Assembly (NCBI GenBank): GCA_018268395.1 | Contig: JAFDWQ010000006.1 | Span: 1 to 64,000, forward strand | DNA from: Armatimonadota bacterium | Lineage (GTDB): Bacteria; Armatimonadota; Fimbriimonadia; Fimbriimonadales; Fimbriimonadaceae | Direction: 5' to 3' | DNA: 64,000 nt | In this document: positions 52,057-60,900 of the stretch, piece after piece | Layout of the letters: the number at the start of each line of letters is the position of its first letter | Position numbering within the stretch: the first letter of the stretch is position 1 | The notes under the pieces: generated by a model | Told to the model about the DNA's origin: nothing | The model's input: the letters and a program-made list of their open reading frames with translations, nothing else | Databases searched by the model: none | Position numbers and translations under genes: made by a program

Positions 52057-53388
52057 ATGGCCGAATACCGCCTCCTGTTCGAGCACGCTCACGATGACGC
52101 TTATCGCACGCTCGGAGGGTACATGGCCAAAGGCGGATACTCCGGCCTGAAGAAGGCCCTGAAGTCCGACCGTCAAGCCGTCATCGACCAGGTCAAAGCG
52201 AGCGGGCTTCGCGGTCGCGGGGGAGCCGGATTCCCCACGTGGATCAAATGGAACGGGATCGAAAAGGACAAGACCCGCGAGCACTACCTCGTCTGCAACG
52301 CTGACGAAGGTGAGCCGGGGACTTTCAAGGACAAGGAGCTGATGGAGCGGACGCCGTTCCTCCTCGTCGAGGGCATGACGATCGCGGCCCATGCGACGCA
52401 GGCCGCCGTCGGATACATCTACATCAGGGGCGAGTTCGTCGACGCGGCCAAGGCGCTAAGGGCCGCCATCGACGAGGCGTACGCCAACGGCTATCTCGGA
52501 AAGAACATCCTCGGAAGCGGCCTGGACTTCGACCTCTATCTCCATATGGGCGCCGGCAGCTACGAGTGCGGTGAAGAAAGCGCCCTCATGTCGAGCCTTA
52601 TGGGCGAACGGGGCATGCCAAGGCTCAAGTTCCCCCACGCACCGCTACCGACCGTTGCCGGCCTATGGGACAAACCGACGATCATCAATAACGTCGAAAC
52701 GTATAGCTGTGCACCATTCATCTTAGACAAAGGCGGTGAATGGTACGCCACGCTCGGAGCGTCGACGAAGAACTCTCGAGGAACCAAGATCTTTTCGGTC
52801 AGCGGTCACGTCGCCAAGCCCGGCAACTTCGAGATCGAATTCGGCACGACGCTGATGGAACTGCTCGAACTGGCAGGTGGGATGAAGGGCGGCAAGCTCA
52901 AGGCCTGCGTCCCCGGAGGATCCAGCGTCCCGATCATCAACGCCGAGGCGTGCGAGAAAGCCGTCCTTGGATACGAAGAAATGGCGGAGGTCAAATCCAT
53001 GGTCGGATCCGGCGGCTGCATGTTCCTCAACGAGCACACGTGCATCGTCGGTTTCACCTGGAGGACCGCCCAGTTCTACGCTAACGAAAGTTGCGGCAAG
53101 TGCACCCCGTGCCGCGAAGGGACGAAGTGGATGCTCCAGATCCTCGACCGGATCGTCCGCGGTCAGGGCCAACCTGGTGACGCCGAACTGCTGGTCGACA
53201 TTACGAAGCAGATCGACGGACGCTCGTTCTGCGGCCTGGGCGATGCAGCCGCGTGGCCCGTCGCCGCCGCGATCCGCGTCTTCCCCGAGGAGTTCGAGTA
53301 CTACATCAAGAACGGACGTTCGATGGTGGATTCCCCCGAAGCCCGAGCCCTGGCTCCACGGCACCTTCAAGCGGCATACTCCGCATAA
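52057..53388 (+). CDS. nuoF: NADH-quinone oxidoreductase subunit F
   Basis: The 443-residue product holds the NADH and FMN sites and the N3 [4Fe-4S] cluster. Signatures are GLRGRGGAGFPTWIKW (FMN/NADH), CNADEGEPGTFKDKE, AGSYECGEESALMSSLMGERGMPR, and the cluster motif ESCGKCTPCREGTKWML with the distant Cys of SFCGLGD. It starts about 35 bp after a strong terminator. It is followed by tRNA-Arg, so no further nuo gene is adjacent in the window. Confidence 0.97.
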   Translation: MAEYRLLFEHAHDDAYRTLGGYMAKGGYSGLKKALKSDRQAVIDQVKASGLRGRGGAGFPTWIKWNGIEKDKTREHYLVCNADEGEPGTFKDKELMERTPFLLVEGMTIAAHATQAAVGYIYIRGEFVDAAKALRAAIDEAYANGYLGKNILGSGLDFDLYLHMGAGSYECGEESALMSSLMGERGMPRLKFPHAPLPTVAGLWDKPTIINNVETYSCAPFILDKGGEWYATLGASTKNSRGTKIFSVSGHVAKPGNFEIEFGTTLMELLELAGGMKGGKLKACVPGGSSVPIINAEACEKAVLGYEEMAEVKSMVGSGGCMFLNEHTCIVGFTWRTAQFYANESCGKCTPCREGTKWMLQILDRIVRGQGQPGDAELLVDITKQIDGRSFCGLGDAAAWPVAAAIRVFPEEFEYYIKNGRSMVDSPEARALAPRHLQAAYSA

Positions 53389-53400
53389 AGCGGCCGGGGC

Positions 53401-53428
53401 CTGAACTGTAAACCGTGCGGGGTAAGAT
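53401..53428 (+). promoter_or_regulatory. Weak candidate promoter for tRNA-Arg
   Basis: CTGAAC (53401-53406) and TAAGAT (53423-53428) are 16 bases apart, 10 bp before the tRNA. The same TAAGAT box occurs before the PEP-CTERM gene at 28543. The -35 match is poor. Confidence 0.35.
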
Positions 53429-53438
53429 AGAGACCCGC

Positions 53439-53514
53439 CCGGACGTAGCTCAGTGGATAGAGCGCCTCCCTCCGGAGGAGGAAGTCGGGGGTTCGAATCC
53501 CTTCGTCCGGGCCA
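53439..53514 (+). tRNA. tRNA-Arg (anticodon CCG)
   Basis: The 76 bases fold into a full cloverleaf: acceptor CCGGACG/CGTCCGG, D-stem GCTC/GAGC, anticodon stem CCTCC/GGAGG with loop CTCCGGA (anticodon CCG at 53472-53474, reading CGG), T-stem GGGGG/CCCTT with TTCGAAT. CCA is encoded. The T-stem has two G-T pairs. It decodes CGG, an expected common Arg codon in this high-GC sequence. It ends 4 bp before the convergent SGNH gene stop. Confidence 0.95.
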
Positions 53515-53518
53515 CTTC

Positions 53519-54235
53519 CTAAAATCCCTTCGTCAACGCGAAGTAGAAGGCGTCCGAAATCTTCTGATAGCCCGACTTGTTCGGATGATAATGATCGGAC
53601 AAGTCCCTGGAAGGGTTGAAGGACGTATACGTATCGGCGAAGGCGATGGGATATCCGGCCCGCTTACGAGCCGCCACGACGTCCTTGACGACGCTGAAGC
53701 ACACGGCTTCCGACCACGCTTTGCCCGTATAACCGTTGTCCGACTTCGGAACGGCCCCGAGCACGACTTTGATGCTTCGGTCGTACGAGTAGATCACGTT
53801 CAGCAATCGGTTGTACTTGAGCACCCAATCCGTACGGGTGACCCAAATGTCGTCGTTCGTTCCCGCCATCAGGAGGACGACGCTCGGATCGTGCTTCCTC
53901 AGCCAATCGGCCAGCTTCCCTGCCTGAGGCTCGCTCTTCCGTCCGTTCAAGAGTTCGGTCAGGTTCCAACCGCCGTGCCCTTCGTGGGCCGGGTAGACCA
54001 TCCCCGTCGAATTGTCCGTCCTGGCACCGACGAACCGGAAGTCGTACGACCCTGACCGCAGCCGTTGTTCAAGGATGCCGCGGTACCCGCCGGCCGAGCC
54101 TGCGCCCTGGGTGATCGAATCTCCGACGGTCAAGACCCGCCCGAGCGTCGGACGGCTGGGCCGACCGTACTGGGCGGCGGCAAGGCACGCGACCGTGGCG
54201 GCAACAAGGACAAAGGCGGAGCGGACGAGACCCAT
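53519..54235 (-). CDS. Secreted SGNH/GDSL hydrolase
   Basis: About 238 residues from ATG 54235, with signal peptide ending LAAAQ. It shows the four SGNH blocks: TVGDSITQGAGS (block I, Ser), GGWNLTELL (Gly, block II), MAGTNDD (block III, Asn) and SDHYHPNKSGY (block V, Asp and His). These esterases/lipases act on acyl groups of sugars or lipids. A longer start at 54259 or 54304 is possible, but only the shorter one gives a clean signal peptide. Stands alone, facing the tRNA. Confidence 0.88.
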   Translation of the reverse strand: MGLVRSAFVLVAATVACLAAAQYGRPSRPTLGRVLTVGDSITQGAGSAGGYRGILEQRLRSGSYDFRFVGARTDNSTGMVYPAHEGHGGWNLTELLNGRKSEPQAGKLADWLRKHDPSVVLLMAGTNDDIWVTRTDWVLKYNRLLNVIYSYDRSIKVVLGAVPKSDNGYTGKAWSEAVCFSVVKDVVAARKRAGYPIAFADTYTSFNPSRDLSDHYHPNKSGYQKISDAFYFALTKGF

Positions 54236-54353
54236 AAGCGACTTCCCTACGAAGATCATCGGGCCCAGGTCCCGCCAGTAAACTGTAGGGATTACGGGAA
54301 TCACACCGCACGTTCCGGCACTAGGGGTCGAACTCGGTCCAGAACAACTGGCC

Positions 54354-55601
54354 GTGTTGACCGACCTCGCCCAAGGCCCTCAGGGCCGTTTCGTCTTCGT
54401 GACGGGCCGCGCAGGCACCGGAAAGTCGACGTTGCTGCGAAGGTTCGTCGAGGAAACGTCGTTGCACACGGTCGTTCTGGCACCGACCGGGCTCGCCGCA
54501 GTCCAGATCGGCGGCCAAACCCTGCACAGCTTTTTCGCACTGCCGCTTGGCCCGTTGACCAGCGACCCCGAGTGCGTGACGGTGTTCCGCAGAGGGCATC
54601 CGAAACGGCGGCTGATCGAAAAGATGCAGTGCCTCGTCATCGACGAGGTCTCGATGGTCCGCGCCGACGTTTTGGAAGCGGTCGACTTTTCCCTTCGGGC
54701 CAATTCGGACCGGTTCGATCTTCCGTTCGGGGGCAAAACGATCGTCGCCTTTGGCGACATCCGCCAATTGGAGCCTGTCGTGACCCGAGGCGGCGACGAA
54801 GCCATGATCGCCGACCGGTTCGAGAGCCCCTTCTTCTTCGACGCGCCGTGCCTACGGGAATCCGGGATCGACGTATGGCAGCTCGAAACCGTCTACCGCC
54901 AACAGGACCCCGAGTTCCTGTGGGCGCTCGAGCAGGTCAGGACCGGAGCCACGTCGGAGCTGTCGTACTTCAACGATCGCGTCGGCGCCGGCCTCGACCA
55001 TCCGAACACTGTGACCTTGACCGCGACGAACGCTAAGGCCGACGCGATCAACCGCAGTCGGTTAGCCGCCCTTCCAGGCGCCGCCCGGACGTTCCGCGCC
55101 GAGGCGACCGGGACGTTCGAGCGGGACTTCCCCACCGATCCCTTGCTGCAATTGAAGCCCGGAGCCCAAGTCATGTTCGTCAAGAACGGCCGTGAGTGGG
55201 CGAACGGGACGTTGGGGAGCGTCGCGGCACTGGGCGAGGGCACGGTGACCGTACGGCTCCATGACGGTTCCATGGTCGAAGCCGAGGCGGAAAACTGGGA
55301 AAAGACCCGCTACACCTGGAACGCCGACTCGCAACGCGTCGGAAAGGAAGTCGTCGGGACGTACACGCAGATCCCGCTCCGTTTGGCCTGGGCCGTCACC
55401 GTTCACAAGTGTCAGGGCCTGACCCTGGACAGCGCCGTCGTCGACTTGGACACTCGGGCCTTCGCCCACGGTCAAGTCTATGTCGCTTTGAGCCGCTGTC
55501 GGACGATCGAAGGTCTGTCCTTGACAAGGGCCGTCCTGCCCGAGGACATCGTCCTCCACCCTCGGGTCGCTGAGTTCGAAGCCAAAGCGAAGCTAGGCTA
55601 A
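54354..55601 (+). CDS. Pif1/RecD-like DNA helicase
   Basis: 415 residues from GTG 54354. The helicase motifs are TGRAGTGKSTLL (Walker A), VVLAPTGLAAV, CLVIDEVSM (Walker B), AFGDIRQLEPV and the C-terminal LAWAVTVHKCQGLTLDSAVVDL, then VYVALSRCR. The order matches Pif1-type SF1B helicases that unwind DNA 5' to 3'. The open frame continues upstream to 54282. Its translation there (LGPEQLAVLTDLAQG) aligns with the conserved Q-motif ahead of Walker A in this family, but no ATG, GTG or TTG exists there. The true start may therefore be ATT or another rare codon near 54291. Confidence 0.88.
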   Translation: MLTDLAQGPQGRFVFVTGRAGTGKSTLLRRFVEETSLHTVVLAPTGLAAVQIGGQTLHSFFALPLGPLTSDPECVTVFRRGHPKRRLIEKMQCLVIDEVSMVRADVLEAVDFSLRANSDRFDLPFGGKTIVAFGDIRQLEPVVTRGGDEAMIADRFESPFFFDAPCLRESGIDVWQLETVYRQQDPEFLWALEQVRTGATSELSYFNDRVGAGLDHPNTVTLTATNAKADAINRSRLAALPGAARTFRAEATGTFERDFPTDPLLQLKPGAQVMFVKNGREWANGTLGSVAALGEGTVTVRLHDGSMVEAEAENWEKTRYTWNADSQRVGKEVVGTYTQIPLRLAWAVTVHKCQGLTLDSAVVDLDTRAFAHGQVYVALSRCRTIEGLSLTRAVLPEDIVLHPRVAEFEAKAKLG

Positions 55602-55646
55602 CGGGCCCAACCGTGCCCGAAGGAGGCGGCAATCTAGACGTCAACC

Positions 55647-56840
55647 ATGTCGAACGTGACGGCGGCGTTCCAGTCGCTCAGGGAAAGCTGGCAACGCGGC
55701 GTCCTGAGCTCCCTTGGCGTCGCGGTCGCGTCGATCGCCGTCCTTCTTTTGGTCAGTATCGGACTCGGCGTCGAGAAGGACGTCCGGTCGCAAGTGGACG
55801 ATCTGGGTGTCAACGTCCTGGTCGCCGTCCCCGGACACGTGAGCATGGCCTCCGGGTTCAATCCCAACCTGGGCGGCCAGAGTTGGTTCACGGAGGACCT
55901 TGTCGGTCAGGTCCGTAGCGTCGCCGGCGTCGAACGTGCGGGCATCCTCACGTTTGCGGGAGGCGGAGTCCGCTATCAAGGGAAGGACGCTTATCCCCTC
56001 GTCATCGCGTGCACGTCCGACTGGTTCTCGATCCACCGCGTCGAGCTTTCGGAGGGCGCGACGTTCACCCACCCCGACGAAGAGAACGCACTGTGCGTAC
56101 TGGGAGGCGCCGCCAAAGAGACGTTGATCGGATCCGGCCCCGCCGTCGGAAAGTCCGTCGAGATCAATGGACGGCCGTTCAAGATCGTGGGCGTGACAAA
56201 GGAGAAGCTCGCCGGACAGTCCATGTTCGCCATGCAGAGCTTTCAAAACGTCGCGTACATCCCTTATCGCGCTTTGAAGAAGCAAAGCCCGAACGTCCAG
56301 ATCGACCGTATCGTCATGTCGAGCTCACCGGAGGCTGAACCCAAGGCTCTCGTGAAGGGCGTGGAGTCGGTGCTCGCCCGATCGCTCGACCCGCAGCAGT
56401 TCAGTGTCCTGACCCAAGAGGACCTCTTGGGTCTGATCTATCAGGTTATCGGCATCCTCGGAACATTGGTCGTCGGCCTGACCAGCATAGGCCTCTTCAT
56501 CGGTGGGGTCGGGATCATGACGGTCATGCTGATGTCGGTCAACGAACGGCGGAAAGAGATCGGCGTCCGTATGGCCGTCGGTGCCCGGCGATCGGACGTT
56601 TTTTGGCAGTTCCTGGTCGAGGCGGCGACGATCGGACTCGCGGGCGTCCTTTCCGGATTGGCCGTCAGCGCGGTCGCAGTATGGGCCCTCGCCACGTTCA
56701 CGAACATCAAGCCTTTGATGACTCCGGGAACCGTCCTGACCGCCTTCGCCATGGGACTCGGGCTGGGTTGCTTGTTCGGGATCCTGCCCGCCGGTCGTGC
56801 GGCGAAGCAAGATCCCGTGGTCTCCCTAAGGAACGAATGA
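55647..56840 (+). CDS. MacB-like ABC transporter permease
   Basis: 397 residues with the MacB/FtsX architecture. One helix at about residues 21-42 is followed by a large periplasmic domain (45-270) and then three helices (from about 268). The end has NERRKEIGVRMAVGARRSDVFWQFLVEA and LPAGRAAKQDPVVSLRNE, the signature C-terminus of MacB-like permeases. These couple ATP hydrolysis to transport of peptides, lipoproteins or toxins, or act in cell envelope stress. No ATPase is adjacent. The ATG is weakly preceded by AAGGAGG at about 55619. Confidence 0.9.
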   Translation: MSNVTAAFQSLRESWQRGVLSSLGVAVASIAVLLLVSIGLGVEKDVRSQVDDLGVNVLVAVPGHVSMASGFNPNLGGQSWFTEDLVGQVRSVAGVERAGILTFAGGGVRYQGKDAYPLVIACTSDWFSIHRVELSEGATFTHPDEENALCVLGGAAKETLIGSGPAVGKSVEINGRPFKIVGVTKEKLAGQSMFAMQSFQNVAYIPYRALKKQSPNVQIDRIVMSSSPEAEPKALVKGVESVLARSLDPQQFSVLTQEDLLGLIYQVIGILGTLVVGLTSIGLFIGGVGIMTVMLMSVNERRKEIGVRMAVGARRSDVFWQFLVEAATIGLAGVLSGLAVSAVAVWALATFTNIKPLMTPGTVLTAFAMGLGLGCLFGILPAGRAAKQDPVVSLRNE

Positions 56841-56844
56841 GACG

Positions 56845-57900
56845 TCAGGCGATCTCGGCGCCGGGCTCTTCGCCCGTGTAGTCGTCCGAGACCGTCATGT
56901 GTCCGGATTCCTCGGCCTTGATGACGGCCTTCAACGACGCGATCGCGACTTCGATGTGTTTCGGCCCCGGCTCCGCGGTCGTGATGAGCTGTGTCATGAG
57001 GCCGGGCTTCAAGATCACGTTGACCCATCTCTGGTCGCGGGCCTTGCCGGCGAGGCGGATGACTTCGTAGCTGATGCCGGCCAGAACGGGAAGCACGACC
57101 AGTTGCAGGGGTACCCGGCTCAGGGCGATCTTCCATGAGGGCGAGTCGGCCGGTACGAACAGGTCGCGCGGGATCAGAGGGAACACGAGAAAGGCGATGG
57201 CCGTGATGATGATCAGGAAGTTCGTGCCGCACCGAGGATGAAGCCGCGTCTGGGCGGCACAGTTCTCTGGCGTGAGCTCCTGCCTGTGCTCGATCGTGTT
57301 GATCGCTTTGTGCTCGGCCCCGTGGTAACGGAAGAGCTCCATCGTCGTCGGGAACCTTGAAATCAGGACGAGGAACCCGATGAAGAAGACGACCTTGATG
57401 ACCTCGGCGATATAGTTCGTGCCGGTGAGGTGCAGGTTTTTGTCGGGTTGGTTCGTCGCCCATCGGACCAGGTACTCGGCGATGAACTCCGGCGTCGCCC
57501 TGAAAATGACGAACTGAAGCAAGAGCCCTCCCACGACGGCAGCGACGATGAGGGCGTTTTCTACGGTCTTGGAAACGGGTTTGCCTTGCGGAGTCCCGTC
57601 GGAAAGGTCGGCCCGGGTCTGGACGTCGGCCGACCAGTTCATCGCTTTGTATCCGAGGACAGACGTGTCGAGTAACGCCAAAGTCCCCCGCAGGAACGGC
57701 AGTTTCAGCCATTTCTGACGGCCGAGCCACGTCGACTCGAGCGCCTCCGTCTTGATGACGATGTTGCCGTTGGGCGCCCGGCACGCCACCGCGTAATGGT
57801 GCGGGGAGCGCATCATCACCCCTTCCACGACGGCCAGCCCGCCGAACGTCAGATATTCGCTTTTGGTGGGGTCGATCGCTCCTGCGTCGCCGTTCGGCAT
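56845..57900 (-). CDS. DUF1385 (YqhQ-like) membrane protein
   Basis: The 351-residue product starts near FGGLAVVEGVMMRSPHHYAVACRAPNGNIVIK and has the DUF1385 signatures RYHGAEHKAINTIEH and TRLHPRCGTNFLIIITAIAFLVFPLI, with four to five membrane segments. This conserved family is widely distributed and of unsettled function; a role in membrane homeostasis has been proposed. The C-terminal residues after about 320 are specific to this protein. It converges on the MacB-like gene with only 4 bp between stops. Confidence 0.92.
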   Translation of the reverse strand: MPNGDAGAIDPTKSEYLTFGGLAVVEGVMMRSPHHYAVACRAPNGNIVIKTEALESTWLGRQKWLKLPFLRGTLALLDTSVLGYKAMNWSADVQTRADLSDGTPQGKPVSKTVENALIVAAVVGGLLLQFVIFRATPEFIAEYLVRWATNQPDKNLHLTGTNYIAEVIKVVFFIGFLVLISRFPTTMELFRYHGAEHKAINTIEHRQELTPENCAAQTRLHPRCGTNFLIIITAIAFLVFPLIPRDLFVPADSPSWKIALSRVPLQLVVLPVLAGISYEVIRLAGKARDQRWVNVILKPGLMTQLITTAEPGPKHIEVAIASLKAVIKAEESGHMTVSDDYTGEEPGAEIA

Positions 57901-58057
57901 CGGTCGAGGAGTGTACCTGCGGGCCGACCGAAGGCCCGGAAGGCCGCCTTCACCTAGCTTTTCTACGATTTCGTCCTAAATTCGGCCCAAGGCGAGAACA
58001 AATGGCCCGGTTCTTAGGTCTAATCACTAAGCCGAACGGCTAAGGAGCAGACAACTG

Positions 58058-58255
58058 ATGGGACAACCCGACAGGTTGGAGCTCACCGAAGACGAGGCCT
58101 ATGCTCTGCTTTCGCTCTGTATGACGAGCGATATGGCGCTGGATCCTCAATCGGAGCAGGCGATGCGAAAGCTAGCCGAGTTCTGTAAATCGCATAAGAA
58201 CGCAAAAAGCAATCATACAAAACCGATGATCGGTGGGTTCTGCGAGGCGGGTTAA
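58058..58255 (+). CDS. Small conserved-looking protein of unknown function
   Basis: 65 residues, MGQPDRLELTEDEAYALLSLCMTSDMALDPQSEQAMRKL, followed by a basic stretch and a tail with GGFCEAG. AAGGAG lies 11 bases before the ATG, and a terminator overlaps its stop codon, which together argue that it is a real single gene. The N-terminal helix is acidic and the C-terminal part basic; it may be a small regulator or adaptor. No family recognised. Confidence 0.7.
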   Translation: MGQPDRLELTEDEAYALLSLCMTSDMALDPQSEQAMRKLAEFCKSHKNAKSNHTKPMIGGFCEAG

Positions 58256-58274
58256 TCCCGCCTCAACCATTTTT
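58244..58274 (+). terminator. Rho-independent terminator overlapping the end of the small gene
   Basis: GAGGCGGG/CCCGCCTC forms an 8-bp stem with a TTAAT loop. The TAA stop lies in the loop. The tail is AACCATTTTT. Confidence 0.82.
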
Positions 58275-58330
58275 AACCCCCTGCATCCGCGTTGCCTTCG
58301 CGTTCGGACAGGCGTCAGAATGCGCTCACG

Positions 58331-59668
58331 ATGTCCGACCATGCCCCGCAGCGGCGCGGATTCCTCGACATGACGGGCTACCAGTGGACGGTGCTGTTCG
58401 CGGCATGGCTCGGCTGGGGTTTCGACGTCTTCGACGGCCTCCTCTTCAATTACGTCGCCCCGAACTGCGTCCCGACCCTTCTCGGGCTCAAAATCGGGTC
58501 GCCGGAGGCCGGTGTCGAGACCATTCGATGGGTCGGGATCTTGACCGCCGTCCTCCTGGTCTTCTGGGCGGTCGGAGGCATCGTCTTCGGCAGGGTGTGC
58601 GATCGGATCGGCCGGACCAGGACGCTGCTCCTCACCATGACGCTTTATGCGCTCGGTACGGCGGCGTGCGCTTTCGCACCCAACATTTGGGTCTTGATCC
58701 TCTGCCGGATCGTGGCCGCCTTAGGGATCGGAGGCGAATGGGCGGCAGGGGCGGCGATGGTGGCCGAAGTCGTCCCTGAAAAGCGCCGGGTCGAAGCCGG
58801 AGCCCTTTTGTACACGTCGGCACCGATGGGTCTGTTCTTGGCCCAGTTCGTCGACCAAACGATTTCCGGCAACCTCTTGAAAGGAGACCCGACCGTCTCG
58901 TGGCGGTGGGTGTTCCTGTGCGGGCTCGTACCGGCCGCCGTCGCCCTCCTCGTCCGAGTGTGGGTGAAGGAACCTGAACGGTGGAAAGCACTGGGAGAAG
59001 CGGCCCATCCGAAGATCAGCGAACTCTTCCGGCCTGAGAACCGACCTTTGACCGTCAGTGGGCTCGCCATGGCGATCGTCGCCCTCATCCTCTGGTGGAC
59101 GAACAACGCCTTCATGCCGACGATCGCCAGCGGCCTGGCCGCGATCGAAGCCCAAGCCCGCGGACTGGAGGCGACGGCGGCGAACGTCCTCAAGGTCGCC
59201 TGGAGGACGGAAGCTGCGACGTGGTTCAACTTGGGCGGCCTTGTCGGAACCTTGTTGACGATCCCCATCGCGAAACACTTCGGCCGGAAGCCGATGTTCG
59301 CGGTCTACCTCGCCGCATCTGCCGCCTCGGTCTTCCTGACGTTCGGCCCTCCGTGGCCCGCCGAAGTCCGATTGCGGCTCTATGGTCTCGTCGGCCTCAG
59401 CGTTTTCGGTATGTTCGGTAGCTTCACCTACTACTTACCAGAGCTCTTCCCGACCCGGCTCCGCGGAACTGGGGCAGGATTCTGCTACAACGCGGGGCGC
59501 TTCGTGACGGCGGCCGGTGCGATCGGGGTCAGCATCGTGGCGAGCCAGGGGGCCAAGGCCCTTGAACTCGTGCTCACCATCCTGAGTTGGACGTCGGTGG
59601 TCGCCCTGCTCGGCTTGCTCGCCTTGCCCCTTGTCATTGAGACTAAAGGGAAGGAACTTCTCGACTGA
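58331..59668 (+). CDS. Major facilitator superfamily transporter
   Basis: About 445 residues from ATG 58331 with twelve membrane segments. The motif GRVCDRIGRTRTLLL follows helix 2 (MFS motif A), and IVAALGIGGEWAAGAAMVAEV is the fifth-helix antiporter/aromatic acid type motif. The layout is like sugar/metabolite:H+ symporters (MHS type). The C-terminal half has the repeat LFPTRLRGTGAGFCYNAGRF. The substrate is unknown. A longer frame to 58292 is open but has no ribosome site near it. Confidence 0.92.
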   Translation: MSDHAPQRRGFLDMTGYQWTVLFAAWLGWGFDVFDGLLFNYVAPNCVPTLLGLKIGSPEAGVETIRWVGILTAVLLVFWAVGGIVFGRVCDRIGRTRTLLLTMTLYALGTAACAFAPNIWVLILCRIVAALGIGGEWAAGAAMVAEVVPEKRRVEAGALLYTSAPMGLFLAQFVDQTISGNLLKGDPTVSWRWVFLCGLVPAAVALLVRVWVKEPERWKALGEAAHPKISELFRPENRPLTVSGLAMAIVALILWWTNNAFMPTIASGLAAIEAQARGLEATAANVLKVAWRTEAATWFNLGGLVGTLLTIPIAKHFGRKPMFAVYLAASAASVFLTFGPPWPAEVRLRLYGLVGLSVFGMFGSFTYYLPELFPTRLRGTGAGFCYNAGRFVTAAGAIGVSIVASQGAKALELVLTILSWTSVVALLGLLALPLVIETKGKELLD

Positions 59669-59678
59669 TTCCAAACGA

Positions 59679-59710
59679 CGAGGCCCCGGACCGTCGGATC
59701 CGGGGCCTCG
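59679..59710. terminator. Hairpin between convergent MFS and TlpA genes
   Basis: A perfect 12-bp stem (CGAGGCCCCGGA and its complement) with an 8-base loop in the 60-bp gap. It can act for both strands; there is no clear T-run. Confidence 0.7.
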
Positions 59711-59728
59711 CCACCGTTATGAACGGGC

Positions 59729-60817
59729 TTACTGTCCGCCCTTTTTCGCTTTCTTGAACTTTTCGAGACGGTCGCGGAGCTCTTCCTTCGTTTCAGCGTC
59801 CAACCCCCGGGCCGTGTCCAGAAGCTTGACGGCCTTTTCTTGGGTCGTGATCGCTTTGTCGATGTTCCCGCCCTTGAAGTAGCAGTAAGCAAGAGTGTCG
59901 AGGATGGTCGGATCTGCGCTCTTCGAAAGTTCGACCGCGCGTTCCGCGATCTTGACGGCGAGCTTGTAGTCCGCCTTCTTGTAATTGATCTCGTCGTCGA
60001 CCAGGTACCAGGCCACGTTGTTCAGGCTCATCGCCTGATCCTTGATCAGGCCTTCCGAAAGCTTCTTCGCATAAGCGTTCGTGTCCGTAGAGCCCGTGCG
60101 GGCCATCAGCTCCAGCTTCAGTTCGCCGAGCATCTTCTCGCTCGACGGGGTCTCCTTGATGGCGGCGTCGAGTTCGGCCAGGGCACCTTTCGTGTCCCCG
60201 TTCTGCATCATTTCGGAGTACTTCTGCATGTGCGCCATGACCTTCTGGCGCTCGTCGGCTTCGCGTTCTTGGGCCTGGACAGCGGCATTGGCGTCGAACT
60301 TGCCCGCCACGACGTCGGCGAGGACGTCGCCCATTTCCATCGGATGGCCGATCCACGCGATCTTCGAGTCCTTACCCACCACGAACGCGGTCGGAATGCC
60401 CTCCTGCTTGGCCGCCTCCATCCAGTTTTTGGCCATGAACGCCGCCGACCCGTCGACCGCGACGTTGTAGTCCATTTTCGACCCCATGTCTGCGACGAAC
60501 TTCTTCACAGCGTCCAGGTTGTCGGCGGGCCGCTCGAAGGAGTCGACGCCGATGAACGTCACGTCCTTGTGCTTCTTCGCCAGTTCGGTCAAATGCGGAA
60601 TGGACTCGCGGCAGGGGCCGCACCAGGTCGCCCAAAACTCGACGACATAGACCTTTCCGGACTCGAACCCCTTGACGGGCTGACCTTTGACCCAGGTCGC
60701 GACTTTAAGTTCGGGGGCCTTGCTACCGACCTTCAGGTCTTGCGCGACGGCCATGGCGGAAAGAAGACCGGCCGCCGCAAGGGCGCCGATGATCCGAAGG
60801 GACGGGATCGGTTTCAT
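59729..60817 (-). CDS. TlpA-type thioredoxin with C-terminal TPR-like helices
   Basis: About 362 residues from ATG 60817. It has a signal peptide ending MAVAQ and a TlpA/ResA-like thioredoxin domain with FWATWCGPCRES (Cys 66 and 69) and GIPTAFVVGKD (the cis-Pro region). A helical C-terminal half of about 190 residues follows (repeats such as NNVAWYLVDDEINYKKADYKLAVKIAERAVEL, TPR-like). It would reduce or isomerise disulfides outside the membrane, with the helical half binding a partner. An upstream GTG at 60826 adds only three residues. Such thioredoxin-TPR fusions are common in exported Armatimonadota and Planctomycetota proteins. Confidence 0.88.
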   Translation of the reverse strand: MKPIPSLRIIGALAAAGLLSAMAVAQDLKVGSKAPELKVATWVKGQPVKGFESGKVYVVEFWATWCGPCRESIPHLTELAKKHKDVTFIGVDSFERPADNLDAVKKFVADMGSKMDYNVAVDGSAAFMAKNWMEAAKQEGIPTAFVVGKDSKIAWIGHPMEMGDVLADVVAGKFDANAAVQAQEREADERQKVMAHMQKYSEMMQNGDTKGALAELDAAIKETPSSEKMLGELKLELMARTGSTDTNAYAKKLSEGLIKDQAMSLNNVAWYLVDDEINYKKADYKLAVKIAERAVELSKSADPTILDTLAYCYFKGGNIDKAITTQEKAVKLLDTARGLDAETKEELRDRLEKFKKAKKGGQ

Positions 60818-60900
60818 AGTGACCACTCGTTGAGAACGTCTGATTGTGGACGGTCTTCTGGTTAGACGCTCGGTCCAGCCTCAAAAGTGCCGCAAGAGGC

